Assembly: GCA_033439255.1 (NCBI GenBank)
Contig: CM065879.1
Span: 2,150,501-2,214,500, forward strand
Direction: 5' to 3'
DNA from: Hericium rajendrae
Taxonomy: Eukaryota; Basidiomycota; Agaricomycetes; Russulales; Hericiaceae
DNA: 64,000 nt
Shown: piece by piece, positions 41,766 through 54,170 of the stretch
How the letters are laid out: each line of letters starts with the position of its first letter
Position numbering within the stretch: the stretch's first letter is position 1
Program-made: the position numbers and the translations under genes
Notes under the pieces: generated by a model
The model's input: only the letters and a program-made list of their open reading frames with translations
What the model was told of the DNA's origin: nothing
The model's database searches: none

Positions 41766-43844
41766 ATGTCCGACGTTGCTTTGGAGCCTGCGGTTAACGC
41801 AAGGTACGATAGCTCGCGAAACAGTTCAAGCCCGCCATTAATGCAACGTCGTAGCATTGGTCCATGGCTATCCTTCGGATCCTCAAGGCTTTCGCGTTTA
41901 CGTGGAGTAGGATCCTTGAGTGGCGCTTCCATTCGAGATGACAGCCGCCTCAAGCTCGATCAAGAACTCGAGGGCCTGCAGCAGACCATGGTCGCCATAA
42001 GGTCCCGCCGTAACTCACTCTCCCCCATATCCCGTTTGCCATCCGAGCTCCTGGCCGAAGTCTTTTCGTACCTATCAGCTGAGGAAATACCGGGCGTGCG
42101 CAGTTCTCTCGGCTTGCGTGTTCCTCGCTACGATCCGAGCATGAGCGACTCATCGCCATTGCTTGGATGGATAAGGGTGACCCACGTTTGCCAGACATGG
42201 AGGAAGGTCGCCTTCGACAATCCGCGTCTATGGGGCGTCGACATCCATTCCCTTCCATCGTGGACTACCGAGCGACTTCGCCGCTCAAGACAAGCGCCTC
42301 TCCACATACGCCTTACTTGTATGGAGGGGCAAAAGCCAGAGGAGACCAGCCTTATCGAGTCGTTACTCTCCGAAACACATCGGGCCACGGAGATCAATCT
42401 CTCTACGCTGGGGAACCATGTCGTCGAGCATATGTTTCCCTTGCTAATGGTTCGTGCACCATTACTCGAGACGTTTGTCTACTCGGCATTGTCCTCCGTC
42501 GGTTCATCGGGCGCGGACGATTCCATGCTTCCTTCGCGCCTTTTTGCTCAATCAGCCCCTCATCTTCGACGCCTCGAATTGACCAACACTATACTTCCAT
42601 TTGAATCCCCCCTCTACGAGAATCTGACCCATCTCACCATGAAATCATATGGTCCTGATGGATCGGCCCCTTTCAGTGGAACCCAGCTCCTCTCCCTGCT
42701 ACGCCGAATCCCCCGGCTGGAAACGCTGGATTTATCAAATATCGTTCCGCTCGCGGGGACCGATACACATCCCCAGGGGTCACAAGCTCCAGTCACCCTG
42801 CATTCTCTGCGAACGCTCCGACTGTTCGCCGAGTCTGCAAACTGTCTTTGGCTCATGGAGCGACTACGCATCTCGCCTGCCGCTACCATTCAACTAGAGT
42901 GCGACGAAGGCCACCGCAACGACAATCTCCGGATCCGCAACGCCTTCGTCCCAATTATTTCACGGCACAGCAGCGGACAGGAGACATCTGCGCCCCTGCA
43001 GTCCGCGCAAATCTATCTGCGCCAGGGCTGCCTGGCGTTCGTCGGGTGGACAAGCATTCACACGGAGCAGTCCACCGTCGCTATGAATCACAGCCTGGTC
43101 GAGGGGACACACGCGCCCATCGCGGTCCGATTCCTAGGCGACCACTACTCACATGCCCGCGCGAAATTCCGGGAGACGCTCGGCCTGCTCCTCGCTAGTC
43201 TTAACAAGGCCCACATCAAGGTCCTGCATTTCCAGCTCGACGCGAAGGAGCTCAGCCGCGCCGACTGGCTTCACCTGTTCGGCGCGTTTACGGCCGTGGA
43301 GACCGTCTCCGTGTCTGGGATGGCCGTGTGCGCGTTCATGGACGCGCTCGCCGCGGACGCGGAGCGGAGAGAGGGCCCGAGTCGCGTGCTGTTCCCCAGC
43401 CTGCGCTGCATCAAGCTGCACCTCGTGCCCTTCCTGACCGCCGCCGTGGACGACGACGTCCTCGTCTCAAGGCGCATAGAGACGAGCGTCCGGCACAGGC
43501 GCAGAGCGAACACGCAGCTCGAGGAGATAGAGCTGCGGGACTGCCGCGTCACGCAGGGCATCGTCGATAACCTGCGGGACGCAGTGCCGCGGGTCATGTG
43601 GGACGGGGTGTCGGCTACGCTATGCAGCATGGGCGACTACGGACCTTACTCGTCGAATTGGATGCCCGATGAAGAGGAGGACATGTACGATTCGGACGAT
43701 GGGTGGGCGTGGGATGAGCATGAGGAGTGGATAGATGATGCGTTGGACCCGCACGTCCCGGCAGGCTTTTATGGCGACTTGGTCGCTGTTGCGGACCCGC
43801 TCGATCTCCCGGACCCTTTGGAGCTCGAGTTTGATCAGTACTGA
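41766..43844 (+). CDS. F-box protein, single exon
   Basis: 692 residues without introns. After a basic start a coiled segment (LKLDQELEGLQQTMVAIRSR) leads into an F-box: SPISRLPSELLAEVFSYL, then GWIRVTHVCQTWRKVAFDNP and LWGVDIHSLPSW. This binds Skp1 in SCF ubiquitin ligases. Leucine-rich repeats follow (HLRRLELTNTILPFESPL, RIPRLETLDLSNI), giving a substrate-binding face, and the C-terminus is strongly acidic. The frame is open to an ATG at 41607, but that lies upstream of the TATA box and nine bases from the Helitron, so 41766 (context GCCATGTCC) was chosen. It belongs to the same agaricomycete F-box family as 56467-60701. Target unknown. Confidence 0.87.
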   Translation: MSDVALEPAVNARYDSSRNSSSPPLMQRRSIGPWLSFGSSRLSRLRGVGSLSGASIRDDSRLKLDQELEGLQQTMVAIRSRRNSLSPISRLPSELLAEVFSYLSAEEIPGVRSSLGLRVPRYDPSMSDSSPLLGWIRVTHVCQTWRKVAFDNPRLWGVDIHSLPSWTTERLRRSRQAPLHIRLTCMEGQKPEETSLIESLLSETHRATEINLSTLGNHVVEHMFPLLMVRAPLLETFVYSALSSVGSSGADDSMLPSRLFAQSAPHLRRLELTNTILPFESPLYENLTHLTMKSYGPDGSAPFSGTQLLSLLRRIPRLETLDLSNIVPLAGTDTHPQGSQAPVTLHSLRTLRLFAESANCLWLMERLRISPAATIQLECDEGHRNDNLRIRNAFVPIISRHSSGQETSAPLQSAQIYLRQGCLAFVGWTSIHTEQSTVAMNHSLVEGTHAPIAVRFLGDHYSHARAKFRETLGLLLASLNKAHIKVLHFQLDAKELSRADWLHLFGAFTAVETVSVSGMAVCAFMDALAADAERREGPSRVLFPSLRCIKLHLVPFLTAAVDDDVLVSRRIETSVRHRRRANTQLEEIELRDCRVTQGIVDNLRDAVPRVMWDGVSATLCSMGDYGPYSSNWMPDEEEDMYDSDDGWAWDEHEEWIDDALDPHVPAGFYGDLVAVADPLDLPDPLELEFDQY

Positions 43845-45159
43845 ACAGACTACATTGGTTATCCGATGACATTCTCAAGACACCCGTCTCTAATATCTTC
43901 ATATTTACTTACTCTATGGTTATGTATGTAGTAAGTAGTTTGCTGTATCTTAGCATTGTCTCAGCAATGGTGGTTTATCACGATTTATTTTGTACGAATT
44001 GTATGTTCGAACGATACAGACGCCACCGCCTTGGCCGCCACAGTTTGCTGTCGCTGTAGACTTAACTCAACCTTCACGCCTCCATGCCTCCGTGCCTCAG
44101 GATCGACATGTCAGTCGCGACCAGCACTCGAGCCGTGACGCGTGAACGTTGTCAGCGTTGGATACCCTTTACCAATACCAAGTCAATGCGCTGCTCCCCA
44201 TCCCATCTTCTCATCAGGTATTTGCAACCCAACTATCCGATGTCTTTTGCAAAAGAATTTTATTGTTCCCGCAGTTCATGGTGAATGAATCTTTGCGATT
44301 GCTCGATAGTCTTATTCATGCTGCTTTTTTGAGCAGGCCTTAGCCACGATACAAAAGATATGAAAGCAAGTACTGCGTGTCGACCTCCATCTGCATTTTC
44401 TCAGCGATAGCATCTGATCCGCTTGCAGCCGGGATACAATCTTTCACATCTGCTCTGAAACCTCCTGAAACTTGTCTGAAGATAACAAGCTCCGATGTCT
44501 GCAGCAGGGAACGCGCTAGGCACGTTGTGGTCTCATGATGCGGCCATGATCTTCACACTCAGGCAGATGATCCTATATACCCCCGTCGTCAAGCATGTAC
44601 TGACCGACGTTACCGACGTTTAGGAGGTGTTCTTGACTTTTCACCGTCAATTCGTACATTAACATTCCATTCCAAAGACTTCACCGGCAACCGAGACGCC
44701 CCGGCTGTTAGACGCGTCTGAGCTTGACATCTCCCAATATCACTGCAAAATCGCTACGTACATATCGCGACGCGTACTCTGAGCTCGTTTGCTGTTAGTA
44801 TTTTCGCCAAGTCAACTATCTGAACGAGATCCATCAGCCAGGATTAGGACGGGACGATCTTCCTTGATTCAAGAGCAGATTCATCCGGAATCAGCGTCAG
44901 GGAACACGAGGCAGGTGCATGGCTTTGTTGCTATCTTCATCTCCATCTTTCTCCCTGCGGCATGCCGACTCCCAGATGTCGTCACCAACCAATTGTGCTC
45001 CCTGCCTGCTGTGCGCGCGTGCCGGTGGAAGCTCGCCGAAGCAGCGTGTACACATCGTCAAACTGCAGGGCCTTGCCCTATCGCACCTGATTCAGTCTCC
45101 TTTTTACGTCGCTCTCCACGTCTGCTACCCTTACCTGCTCCCCCAGTTTCCTCCCTAGC
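43845..45159. other. Intergenic region, no supported gene
   Basis: About 1.3 kb between two plus-strand genes. Only short frames are present, with no repeat or RNA gene recognised. Confidence 0.4.
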
Positions 45160-46758
45160 ATGATCCCGTCGGCGATCCCTCAGTCTGTATCTTCACCCCC
45201 AATCGCCGCGTCCTCCATTACGATGGTGCCATCACCCGCGCTCACGTCCCGCTCCGTCTACAGTGATGGCTCGACTCGCGCCGTATACCACGACTCGCTT
45301 CCGTTCACGAGGAGCCCCAGCACCGATTTCGAGATCGAGCATGTGCCCAGCTACAGCCCCGGCAAATCCGGGCGGCCTGCGATGCGGAGGGGCATGTCCG
45401 ACTACACCAGCGAGGACGTCCTGCAGGCGAGCGTGGCAAAGGTGATCGCGGCGAAGGCGCGCCCGTTCTCGGTGTCGGGGCGTATACCGGTGGACCCGGC
45501 GAACCTCACGCTCTTCTTCCGCACAAAGGTACGCTCCGCCGCCCTATCCACGCACGTCGAGCTGACCGCGCATGTAGAGTGGCATCACGCATTCCCTCGA
45601 CTTCCCCATCGACGTCGATTACGACACCCCGCCGGCGCTCGACGTCCTCATCGCCGCCTGCAGACCACATGAATCGACCGAAGACGACTATTATGGCGAG
45701 GGCGGCGACTCCCTCTATTACCCGTCGAATCTCCCGCTGACGACATCGCTCGAGATCGCAAATCATCCGATTCTTGAAGCCGTGCGCAATACGCTGTTCC
45801 CGACGCTCCCGGGTGGCCACTACCTCACCGCGCTGCGCGACAAGCTCGAGGTCATCACGGCCGGCGCGAGCATGGCGCCGCAGCCAAAGCCGACGGACGG
45901 GCGCGTTGCGACCGTGGTCGTCGCGCTGCCCGTGCGTTTCCGGGGCGGTGCGTTGGTGATCCGCAACGTGGAGGGCGAGGAAGAGCGGTTCCAGGGCCGC
46001 GGGGGGAAGACCGGGCACATGGAGTGGGCGGCTATGCTGGCGGACTGCGATTACGAGGTCGAGCCCGTGCAGAAGGGCTGTCGCCTGACGATCTCGTATG
46101 CGGTGCACCTCAAGACGTTCGGGCCCTCCGGTGTCCAGCCCGACCCGCTCATCGCGCCCAGCGACTATTTCCTGGACCAGCTCGCGCCGATCCTCAATCT
46201 GTCGCGTAGTCGCATGGTTGCGTTCTATCTCACCGGTGACTATGGCGTCAATCCTGCCGATGTCCTTGCAGAAACGCTGGTCCCATATGTGAATGCCTCT
46301 CGCTCGATACCATACATGTTTCTGACGTCCCTCGGCAGCTCAAAGGTGGAGACTCACTTCTGTATCACGCTTTGAAACTGTATAAGCTGTCACCGGAGCT
46401 TCGCTGGACCGCCGGTGGGTACATCTGGCCTGTAGACCGCACCGTTGAATGCGGCCCCGAGCCCGTCGACGGCAGTCCCTACGGCGGCCGTCGGCCGCTC
46501 AACGGCACTCGCCGCCAGCCGCCCGTGCGAGGTCCATTCAGCGCGTACGTCGAAGAGGGCGATGAAGAGGAAGAGTTCCTCGACCTGCGCAGCAGGGTGG
46601 AGGACAGTGGTGCCGTTTCCCTTGACGAGGCCGATATCATCGTGCTCAGCGACAACCTTATATCCGGCCCGATCTCGAAAGAGCGGGTGCCCCTCGTCAC
46701 CGGCGGTGTCCTGGACAAGCTGGTTGTCAATATTCTCCTCGTTGTCTACGTCCCTTGA
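45160..46758 (+). CDS. 2OG-Fe(II) oxygenase-like protein
   Basis: Three exons, 45160-45528, 45578-46288 and 46339-46758, give 499 residues. The N-terminal 90 residues are Ser/Pro-rich and probably disordered. The core matches a fungal family related to prolyl hydroxylases: LTLFFRTKSGITHSLDFP, ATVVVALPVRFRGGALVIRN, then HMEWAAMLADCDYEVEPV and KGCRLTISYAVHL. The His of HMEW and a following Asp are candidate iron ligands; the distal His is not obvious, so activity is uncertain. The C-terminal third has no known domain. Donor and acceptor choices are supported by the conserved segment GGDSLLYHALKLYKL after the last intron. Biological role not known. Confidence 0.65.
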
Positions 46759-46992
46759 GCCTCTCCATCTCCATCTTTTCGTGTTGTACAGATAGTCTTT
46801 ATCTACGTCTGGGCTTTGTGTTGTATAGTTCTCATGTGTTATAGTTGCTCCTGCTGTTCCCTCATTCATGACACTTTTAGTCTCCACCGTCCTGTTGTAC
46901 ACTCACTCCATTATCGCTATGCTTGCTATCGCAATGTGGTTCATAATTTACGATATTAGGAAGAAAAAATCGAAGTGAAATTTGACCAGGTA

Positions 46993-48275
46993 TCAAGGTG
47001 GCTCTGCTGGCTCTGGAGATCGAGCCTTCATCGCCCGTCTCTTCTTGGCCCACTCTCTCGCGCGGGCTCTTCTCGCTTCCTTGATTGCTTGCTCCGTGAT
47101 GTTATCTTCATCAGCCATACCTCCATTTCCGTCGCCGTTGTCATTCTTCTCCTCGTTACCCGCTGCGCCCGCCTCGTCGTCCCCATCCTCCGACTCATCA
47201 CTGCCCTCATACCCCATCAACCCGCCCAGCGCCGTCGCAGCTCCCGCATTCCCCTCTTTCTCTTTCTCCTTCGCCACGTCCCGCCTCGCCTGCGCTTTCG
47301 TGCGCGCCCACGCACGCGCCCAGCGGCCCCGCAGAAACGCGAAGCGCGGATCGGCGCCGTGGTTCGCGAGGATGCGCATCTCGAGCTGCGCGGCGTTCGG
47401 CGACGCGACGACGTGCGCCGCCGTCCGGCGCATCACGCCCGCTTGCTCGTCGTCCGGCTGCAAAAATACTTTCAGCACACAGTCGTCCAATTGTCGGGGT
47501 GATGAAGGAGCGCACCTCCTCGTCACTGCCGCCCCACTGCTCTTCAGGCGGCGCTTTGTGCACGTCGTCCTCAGCCTCGCGCGCGCGCAGACGCTCCTCG
47601 CGCAGCTGGTCGATGAGCCGCCGGCGTTTCTCGCGGTGGTAGTCTTCTGCTTCTTCGGGGCTGAAGAAGAACGTGTCCTCTGCGTCCGAGGGGAGGTCGG
47701 ACCACCCGGATGGCGAGGGGGCGCGCTGCGCCGGCGGGGATGCAATGGCTGGAAGAGCATCGAGCAAGAGGCGGGCGTCGTATCTGTAGTGCGCATTGTT
47801 AGCCTCGGTGATAGTGTGAGGTGAGGAAAGGGTGATCAGAAAATACCGAGATGACTTGTAGTCGCTGGTTAATTAGTAGACTCGAGAACCGTCTGCAGAC
47901 GGGAACACATCACGGCTTCGTAGGTCGCATTAAGTTTCAGACGAGAGGGCAATGACGATGTGCAGCGCACGCAGGACCGACGTGAGTATATTCATGGAAA
48001 GCTACACACCTGTCTACCCACACATCACCGCCTGCGTCCTGTCTCTCCCACTTCATCAGACCGTCACCGACCTTCAGTATCTCCCGCTGGCCGTCCTGAG
48101 ATGTAGCATGGGTGGTCTCGAGGGCTTCTGCGGCAGAGGTCGCGTGCGGGCCACGGATGATGTCGGCCTCGTGCGCGGTGATGAAGAGCGCGGGGTCGGG
48201 CTCTGTGGAGTAGGTGTGTTCGTACGCAGGAGGGCTGCGACGGGAGCGGTGCTTGCGCTTGCGAGGGTAGGACAT
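46993..48275 (-). CDS. SURP-domain-like nuclear protein
   Basis: Three exons on the minus strand, 48275-48010, 47783-47516 and 47457-46993, about 333 residues. It starts MSYPRKRKHRSRRSPPAYEH, an Arg/Ser-rich nuclear-type segment. A helical charged region follows (EEAEDYHREKRRRLIDQL). Residues in exon 3 resemble a SURP (Swap) module: VMRRTAAHVVASPNAAQLEM, then ADPRFAFLRGRW. The tail is acidic and then Lys/Arg-rich. SURP proteins act in pre-mRNA splicing, so this is probably a spliceosome-associated factor. The SURP call rests on pattern recall; the module is shorter than usual after the FxFL motif. Confidence 0.6.
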
Positions 48276-48672
48276 AGTTAGGTGTCAGTGATTAGGTTCA
48301 CGGGGCTCATGGGAGCATGAGAGTAGATGAGAACCGCTGAACCGGCTTGACGCGTTGACCGTGAGCGCGTTCTGCGACACAGGTCTCTTCGTCGTAGATT
48401 GATTTCACGTCGCACGCTCCTGGCACCATGGCGCAGAAGTAGGTCCTTTATAGAGCCAATTCTGGTGGATTCTAATACAGCTACTCGACATATGCGTTCA
48501 TCAGGTTCAACTTGACACGAGTATCGCATTAGAGAATGCGGCAGATAACACACTCATTCGACGAGAGGCGATCCACGAAAGTGACATTTCGAACACAATA
48601 TGGCATAAATAATAGCTTTGCACAACTATTGACACAACGATCATTATCTGCTCAGTCCTTTCTCCCTCCCAC
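48276..48672. other. Spacer between the SURP gene and STE24
   Basis: About 400 bases holding the promoter of the SURP-like gene and the 3' end of the protease gene. No other feature seen. Confidence 0.45.
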
Positions 48673-50354
48673 CTACAGCTCCTTCTTCGCCTCCGCAACG
48701 CTGAGCGTCTCGCCCTCGTACCCCTCCAGCGCCTTCAGCCGCTCCGTCAACGTCGGATGCGAGTGGTGATACGCAGAGTACAGCCAATCGACCCACACCG
48801 TCGACAGATTCTCAACATGCAGCGCAATGAGCGCACGGCCGAGGCGCGCGCCCATGTCGTGCATCTCCTCCGCCTTGAGCTGCGTCTGCAGCTCGCACGC
48901 GAAGCGGTCCGCCTCGTACTCGAAGCGGCGCGAGACGGCGTTCAGCGCCATGCTCACGACCGCCTCGAGCGGGGTCAGCACCATCTGGAAGAGCAGGAAG
49001 GCGATGATGGGGGGCGGGTGTGCGGCGACTTCTTCGGGGAAGCCGAAGGCGCGCAGGAGGGGCGGCGCGTAGCGGAAGGCGGGGAAGAGCGCGAGGACGA
49101 CGAAGATGTGCAGCTGGGAGATGAGGAGGAGCTTCGTGGGGTGGAGGTAGTACCAGTGTCCGAGTTCGTGTGCTAGACTCATGTGAGATGGAAGTGGTGG
49201 TATGATATGGTGGTCGGAACATACCAAGGACGGCTTCGACCTCTTCGGGCTTGGACTGCTTGATGAGGGTATCGAAGATGACGATGTGTTTGCTCTGCCG
49301 GATGCAAAATCAGTAAGATGGCTGGCGGAACATATGTGGCCTGTACACATACCCAGGGCAGACCGAAGAAGTAGGCGTTGCTGTGCGAGCTGCGCTTAGA
49401 GCCGTCGATTTCGTACAGATGCTTGAGCGGGAACTTCAACTTTCCGGCAAGGCTCTCAATGCGACCGCGCAGCTCGCCTTCAGGAAGAGGAGAGAGCTTG
49501 TTGAACAGCGGTTGAATGACAGTGGGGTAGATGATGACCATGATCATCTGGAACGCGAGCCTACAGAGAGACGAGGTCATTGGCGGTATCTCTGAAAGAA
49601 AATAGAGGCTTACAGAAACGCCATTAGCCATGGGACAAAGCGATCGCCTGCCCATTCGAAAATGTACAGGAAAGCGGCGAGCAGGGGACAGCCAAGAACG
49701 ATGCCGATGGCCCAGCCTTTTAACATGTCGGCGATGAATAAACTGGGCGTGACTTTGTTGAATCCATGCTGCTCTTCAAGCACAAACGTGTTGTACAGTG
49801 AGAGAGGAAGAGAGGGTATTAAGGACGTGAACGTCAACACTATGACGAAAATCACGGATTGTGTGATCTGTGCATTATATTAGAATGATTATAGCTGAGC
49901 ACGAAGATAGGTAGCCACACTGACCTGGTACTCGGAGCCATAGCCCGCCCACAGCAGCAGTTGTCCTGCAAATATCCACGCCCACGGGTAATATAGCCCA
50001 GACCCAATCTGGATCGTGTCTACGATCTGCTTATACAGGCCCGAGAAAAGGGAGAATTTGGCTTTGTGTTTGCCGTATTTCTGTGACTTTTCAAACACAT
50101 CAGGCTTGAAGTGATCCGCGAGGACTGCCGGTGGTGCAGTCTTGTTATACAGAGGGAATTGGCGGAGCCTGGACGATTTTCAGTTACGTGACAATGCAGT
50201 CAAAGCCGAGAAAAACTCACAGCAGGTAAGATTCGAAAAGAGTGACGCTCCAGGAGAAGACCTGCACGTAGAGGCTCCAGTCTATCGTCTCATCCACAGC
50301 GACAAAAGCAAGATGGCGCTGCAAGGCAGCAAGATTTTCATGCAGGAAATCCAT
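48673..50354 (-). CDS. STE24: CAAX prenyl protease 1 (Ste24, M48)
   Basis: Ste24 is a multi-span ER and nuclear-envelope zinc metalloprotease that trims farnesylated CAAX proteins such as mating pheromone precursors. The spliced minus-strand product has the N-terminal MDFLHENLAALQRHL, the family segment FPLYNKTAPPAVL, several membrane spans (IFVIVLTFTSLIPSLPLSLY), EEQHGFNKVTPSLFI, KRSSHSNAYFFG and the catalytic HELGH in AVLAHELGHWYYLH. The third zinc ligand lies in RRFEYEADRFA. The C-terminus ends AEAKKEL. The ATG at 50354 was chosen because upstream codons in frame have no ATG. Several short introns, for example one ending near 49920 and one near 49600. Confidence 0.93.
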
Positions 50355-50763
50355 GTTACCGGTCCTAGATATCGTAAAAACCAGGACCACGAGAGCATAG
50401 ACCTGCTGGCGAGCGACGGGGAGGTGCAAAGTGACGACGAGCGCGACACAAAAGCTGCGCGGCGCCAACGTGGCCGATGCGCGTCTACCGTCACGTGCTC
50501 CTCTTTCACGTGCTCATTTCCCCGCTCCGGGGTCTGCTGAGGAACGCGAACAGCGGCTATCTGATTGGCTGAGTCGTTCCGGCGGAAGTTTCAGTCGCCG
50601 CCCGAAAAGGCACGGAATTCGGAGGTTGTCGTTGGTTGTCCTCGTCATCGTGCGCGACGTCGACGACGCTTTCTCTCTCCTTTATTCGTCGTGCGGCCCT
50701 AGCGCCCAGTATATCCTACTGGGCATATCTACTATATTACCCAGGACTTTGAGCGTGTAGGGA

Positions 50764-53511
50764 ATGTTTCGCCTGGTATCATCGGCCTCCAGGCCTACGG
50801 CCAGAGGGAAGTTGGGAAGGATTGTCTGTTCGGATTGCACTGCAAGTGGTATGTCTGCTATTTGGATTAATCTGAATCTGCTCTTCAACGTCTTTCATAG
50901 CCCGTAGAACATTCGCGTCGTCGTCGGCGCGTCAAGCAGACATCACTCTGACCGTGGATGGGAAAGAGGTGACGGTTCCCCAGGGTGGGTACTATGGTTT
51001 TATGATGTCAACGCATTGAGCTTGATCGGTACATTATTGTTCAGGCTCTGCCTTGATCCAAGCATGTGAAGCCGCAGGTTCACCAATACCACGGTATGTC
51101 TTGCGGTTGCTCGGTCATCTTTTGACTGTACTGAGTTTCGTGTCCAGGTTTTGCTATCATGACAGGCTAGCAATCGCCGGCAATTGTCGGTGAGCTAGAG
51201 ATTGTGTTTGATGTGCTTAATAAATGTTCAGCATATATCTAGTATGTGCCTCGTCGAAGTTGAGCGGTCCCCTAAGCCGGTCGCGTCATGGTAAGTTTCT
51301 TCGGGATTACTTATTCGATCTGCTCACGCCCATCCACAGTGCTATGCCTGCAATGCCCGGGTCCAAGGTATTCACAAATACCCCTCTGGTTCACGAAGCT
51401 CGGTGCGTAACATTTAATTTGATTGGCGCTCAGCCTGTTCCTTACTGTTCTTTCGACGGTCACAGTGAAGGTGTTATGGAATTCCTTCTCGCCAACCACC
51501 CTCTCGATTGCCCCATCTGCGATCAGGGCGGTGAATGTGACCTTCAGGATCAGTCTATGCGCTACGGTTCTGACCGCTCCCGTTTCCATGAAATCACTGG
51601 AAAACGCGCTGTCGAGGACAAGGACCTGGGGCCGCTCGTGAAGACGTCCATGAACCGGTGTATTCAGTGCACGCGTTGCGTGCGTTTCGCGAACGAAGTT
51701 GCCGGTGTCGAGGAGCTGGGAACAACGGGCCGTGGCAATGACTTGCAGATCGGCACGTATGTGGAGAAGACGATGGACTCCGAGCTGTCGGGTAACATCA
51801 TCGATCTCTGTCCTGTGGGCGCGTTGACCAGCAAACCGTACGCGTTCCACGCGCGTCCATGGGAACTCAAGACCACGGAGTCTATCGATGTTCTCGACGC
51901 TGTTGGCTCCAACATCCGTGTGGATTCCCGAGGAGTCGAAGTCATGCGCATTCAGCCACGGACGAACGATAATGTGAATGAGGAGTGGATTAATGACAAG
52001 ACGCGCTATGCCTACGATGGTCTGAAATTCCAGCGTCTCACCACACCACTCATCAAGCAGGGCGACCGGTTCGTTGCCGCCACATGGGAGGACGCTCTTA
52101 CCGCAATTGCCGACGGTCTGAAAGCCTCTGGCGCGCAGGGCAACGAAATTCAGGCTGTCGCCGGACACTTGGCGGACACAGAGTCCCTCGTCGCGTTGAA
52201 GGACCTTGTCAATCGTCTGGGGTCAGATAACACTGCTCTGGACCTGGCAGGCGGCACCGCCCCAGCTCTTGCCGCCGTTGACGTTCGTGCCAACTACCTC
52301 TTCAACTCCACCATTCCTGGCGTCGAGGACGCCGACGCGATTCTGCTCATTGGCACGAACCCGAGACATGAGGCAGCAGTACTCAACTCGCGCATCCGCA
52401 AGAGCTGGCTGCATACTGGTCTCGAAGTCGGTCTTATCGGCGAGCGCGTGGATACTGCCTATGGATACGAATACCTTGGTCCTGGTGCGGCGGCGGTTGC
52501 CAACTTCGTCGCGGGCAAGGGCGCGTTCGCGAAGGCCTTCAAGCAGGCGAAGCGACCGTTGATCATTGTGGGCAGCGCTGTTGCTGAGCAGGAGGATGGC
52601 CCTGCGATCTACAACGCGCTCGCGAAGTTCGTGGAGAAGAACAAGGAGAGACTGGTTACTCCAGAGTGGAATGGCTTTTCAGTGCTGCAGCGGGTTTGTG
52701 TTTTTGTTGGTCTCGTTCATTTGATTTGTCTCATTTGCTTTATTTATAGGCTGCATCCCGCGCAGCGGCATACGATATTGGCTTCGTCCCTACCGCCAAG
52801 GCTGCCAGTGCCAAGCCGAAGTTCATCTACCTCCTCAACGCTGATGAGGTTAACCCCGCGTCGATACCAAAGGATGCCTTTGTCGTCTACCACGGACACC
52901 ATGGCGATCTCGGCGCACAACTCGCAGACGTCTGCTTGCCTGCCGCTGCATACACGGAGAAGGCATCAACGTGGGTGAACACCGAAGGCCGGGCGCAGCT
53001 CGGTCGGGCGGCAGTTCCCCCTCCTGGCGCCTCGAGGGAAGACTGGAAGATCGTCCGGTTCGTATTTGGCATTCATTTTGGATCAACTTTGCGATTGATC
53101 GGATTCCATATGTAGGGCGCTCTCTGAGATTCTAGGGTCTGCGCTGCCCTACGATGACGTTTTGACGCTGCGTGACCGTATGTGGGATATTGCGCCTACT
53201 CTTGTGCGCTATGATACCGTCGAACATACTTCGACGGACGTTGCCCTTGCCGGTCTTCGCGAACTTGCGAAACGGACGGCAAGTGCGAAGGTCGTCGGTC
53301 AGCCCCTGCGTCGCCCGATCACGAACTTCTATCAGACGGACGTCGTGTCAAGAGCGTGAGTAGCTTACCTTCCCTATTCATCCATGAGAGTACATCTGAC
53401 TCGCTGTTTCGCAGTTCGGTTACTATGGCACAGTGCACGCGATCTTTCGTCAAGGGCGAGAACTATGGCTTCACGGGTACAGAGGCGCAGAAGGCGTCTG
53501 GATTTGCATAG
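50764..53511 (+). CDS. NADH:ubiquinone oxidoreductase 75-kDa subunit
   Basis: This is the largest core subunit of mitochondrial complex I (NDUFS1/NUO-78), which carries three iron-sulphur clusters. About ten exons splice cleanly. The N-terminus (MFRLVSSASRPTARGK, then ARRTFASSSARQ) is a mitochondrial presequence. Cluster motifs in order: CYHDRLAIAGNCRMC (2Fe-2S), CPICDQGGECDLQD, CIQCTRCVRFANEVAG and DLCPVGALTSKPYAF. A molybdopterin-type domain follows (LIGTNPRHEAAVLNSRIR), with late segments STWVNTEGRAQLGR and TNFYQTDVVSRAS. Stop TAG at 53509-53511. No defect seen; length is about 740 residues as expected. Confidence 0.95.
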
Positions 53512-54075
53512 ATGTCGGTGTGCATATGATGCGGGCGCAATAAAATCCATTTCTTTTTATACCTTCATGTGGGTGTTTGTGCGGCAATCTGCGCAGAGTG
53601 CTGCAGATAATCCGACGCGGCAAATATTGACAGGCGATGTCTGGTCGAGCCCTTCCAACTGCTCACGTTTGTCGCGGGGTAGCAGCGTTACCGTGGTTCT
53701 CGTGGGGTGTGAGAGGCTGTGCAGGTCAGTAAGGTTACCGTTATCCAGACGCGCCCCCCCGCTTCTAGGCGCCTGATGCCTGATCGAACCTTCATTTGCG
53801 ATTCTGACTCGATCTTTTGCGCCAGGCATTACCAAGCGGGGATCAGCTTTCGACGAAATGCCGCCATTGTCATCGTCATCAAAATGGATACGCCATGCTA
53901 CGCCCGTTTTCGCCTGTTTTTGATGGTGCCTTCCATGTTTGGTCTGCCGTTGGGCGGGCTTTGTCAGTCAAACTCTCTATATGAAGCCTTCGGCCTCGGT
54001 TGGCTGTCGGGCGTACCAATTGCAAACGTTCAGGGCAGCTGGGTACCCGAACGGAAGGTGCGCATACCTGACTGG
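53512..54075. other. Intergenic region upstream of the arrestin-like gene
   Basis: About 560 bases; frames on both strands are short and show no motif. Confidence 0.4.
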
Positions 54076-54083
54076 TATATAAA
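54076..54083 (+). promoter_or_regulatory. TATA box of the arrestin-like gene
   Basis: TATATAAA lies 95 bases upstream of the ATG at 54171, a good fungal promoter distance. Confidence 0.6.
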
Positions 54084-54170
54084 CGCGCCAGCCGTGGTTG
54101 GATGACTCGACCTTGTCTACTTTCATCATCTTGCAGTTGTAGATTTACCCCGCGTCACCCCCTTCCGAGC

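Noticed and set aside
46982-47824. 280-codon plus-strand frame
   Set aside because: Shadow of the SURP-like gene; Ser/Pro-rich complement of an acidic, charged coding strand.
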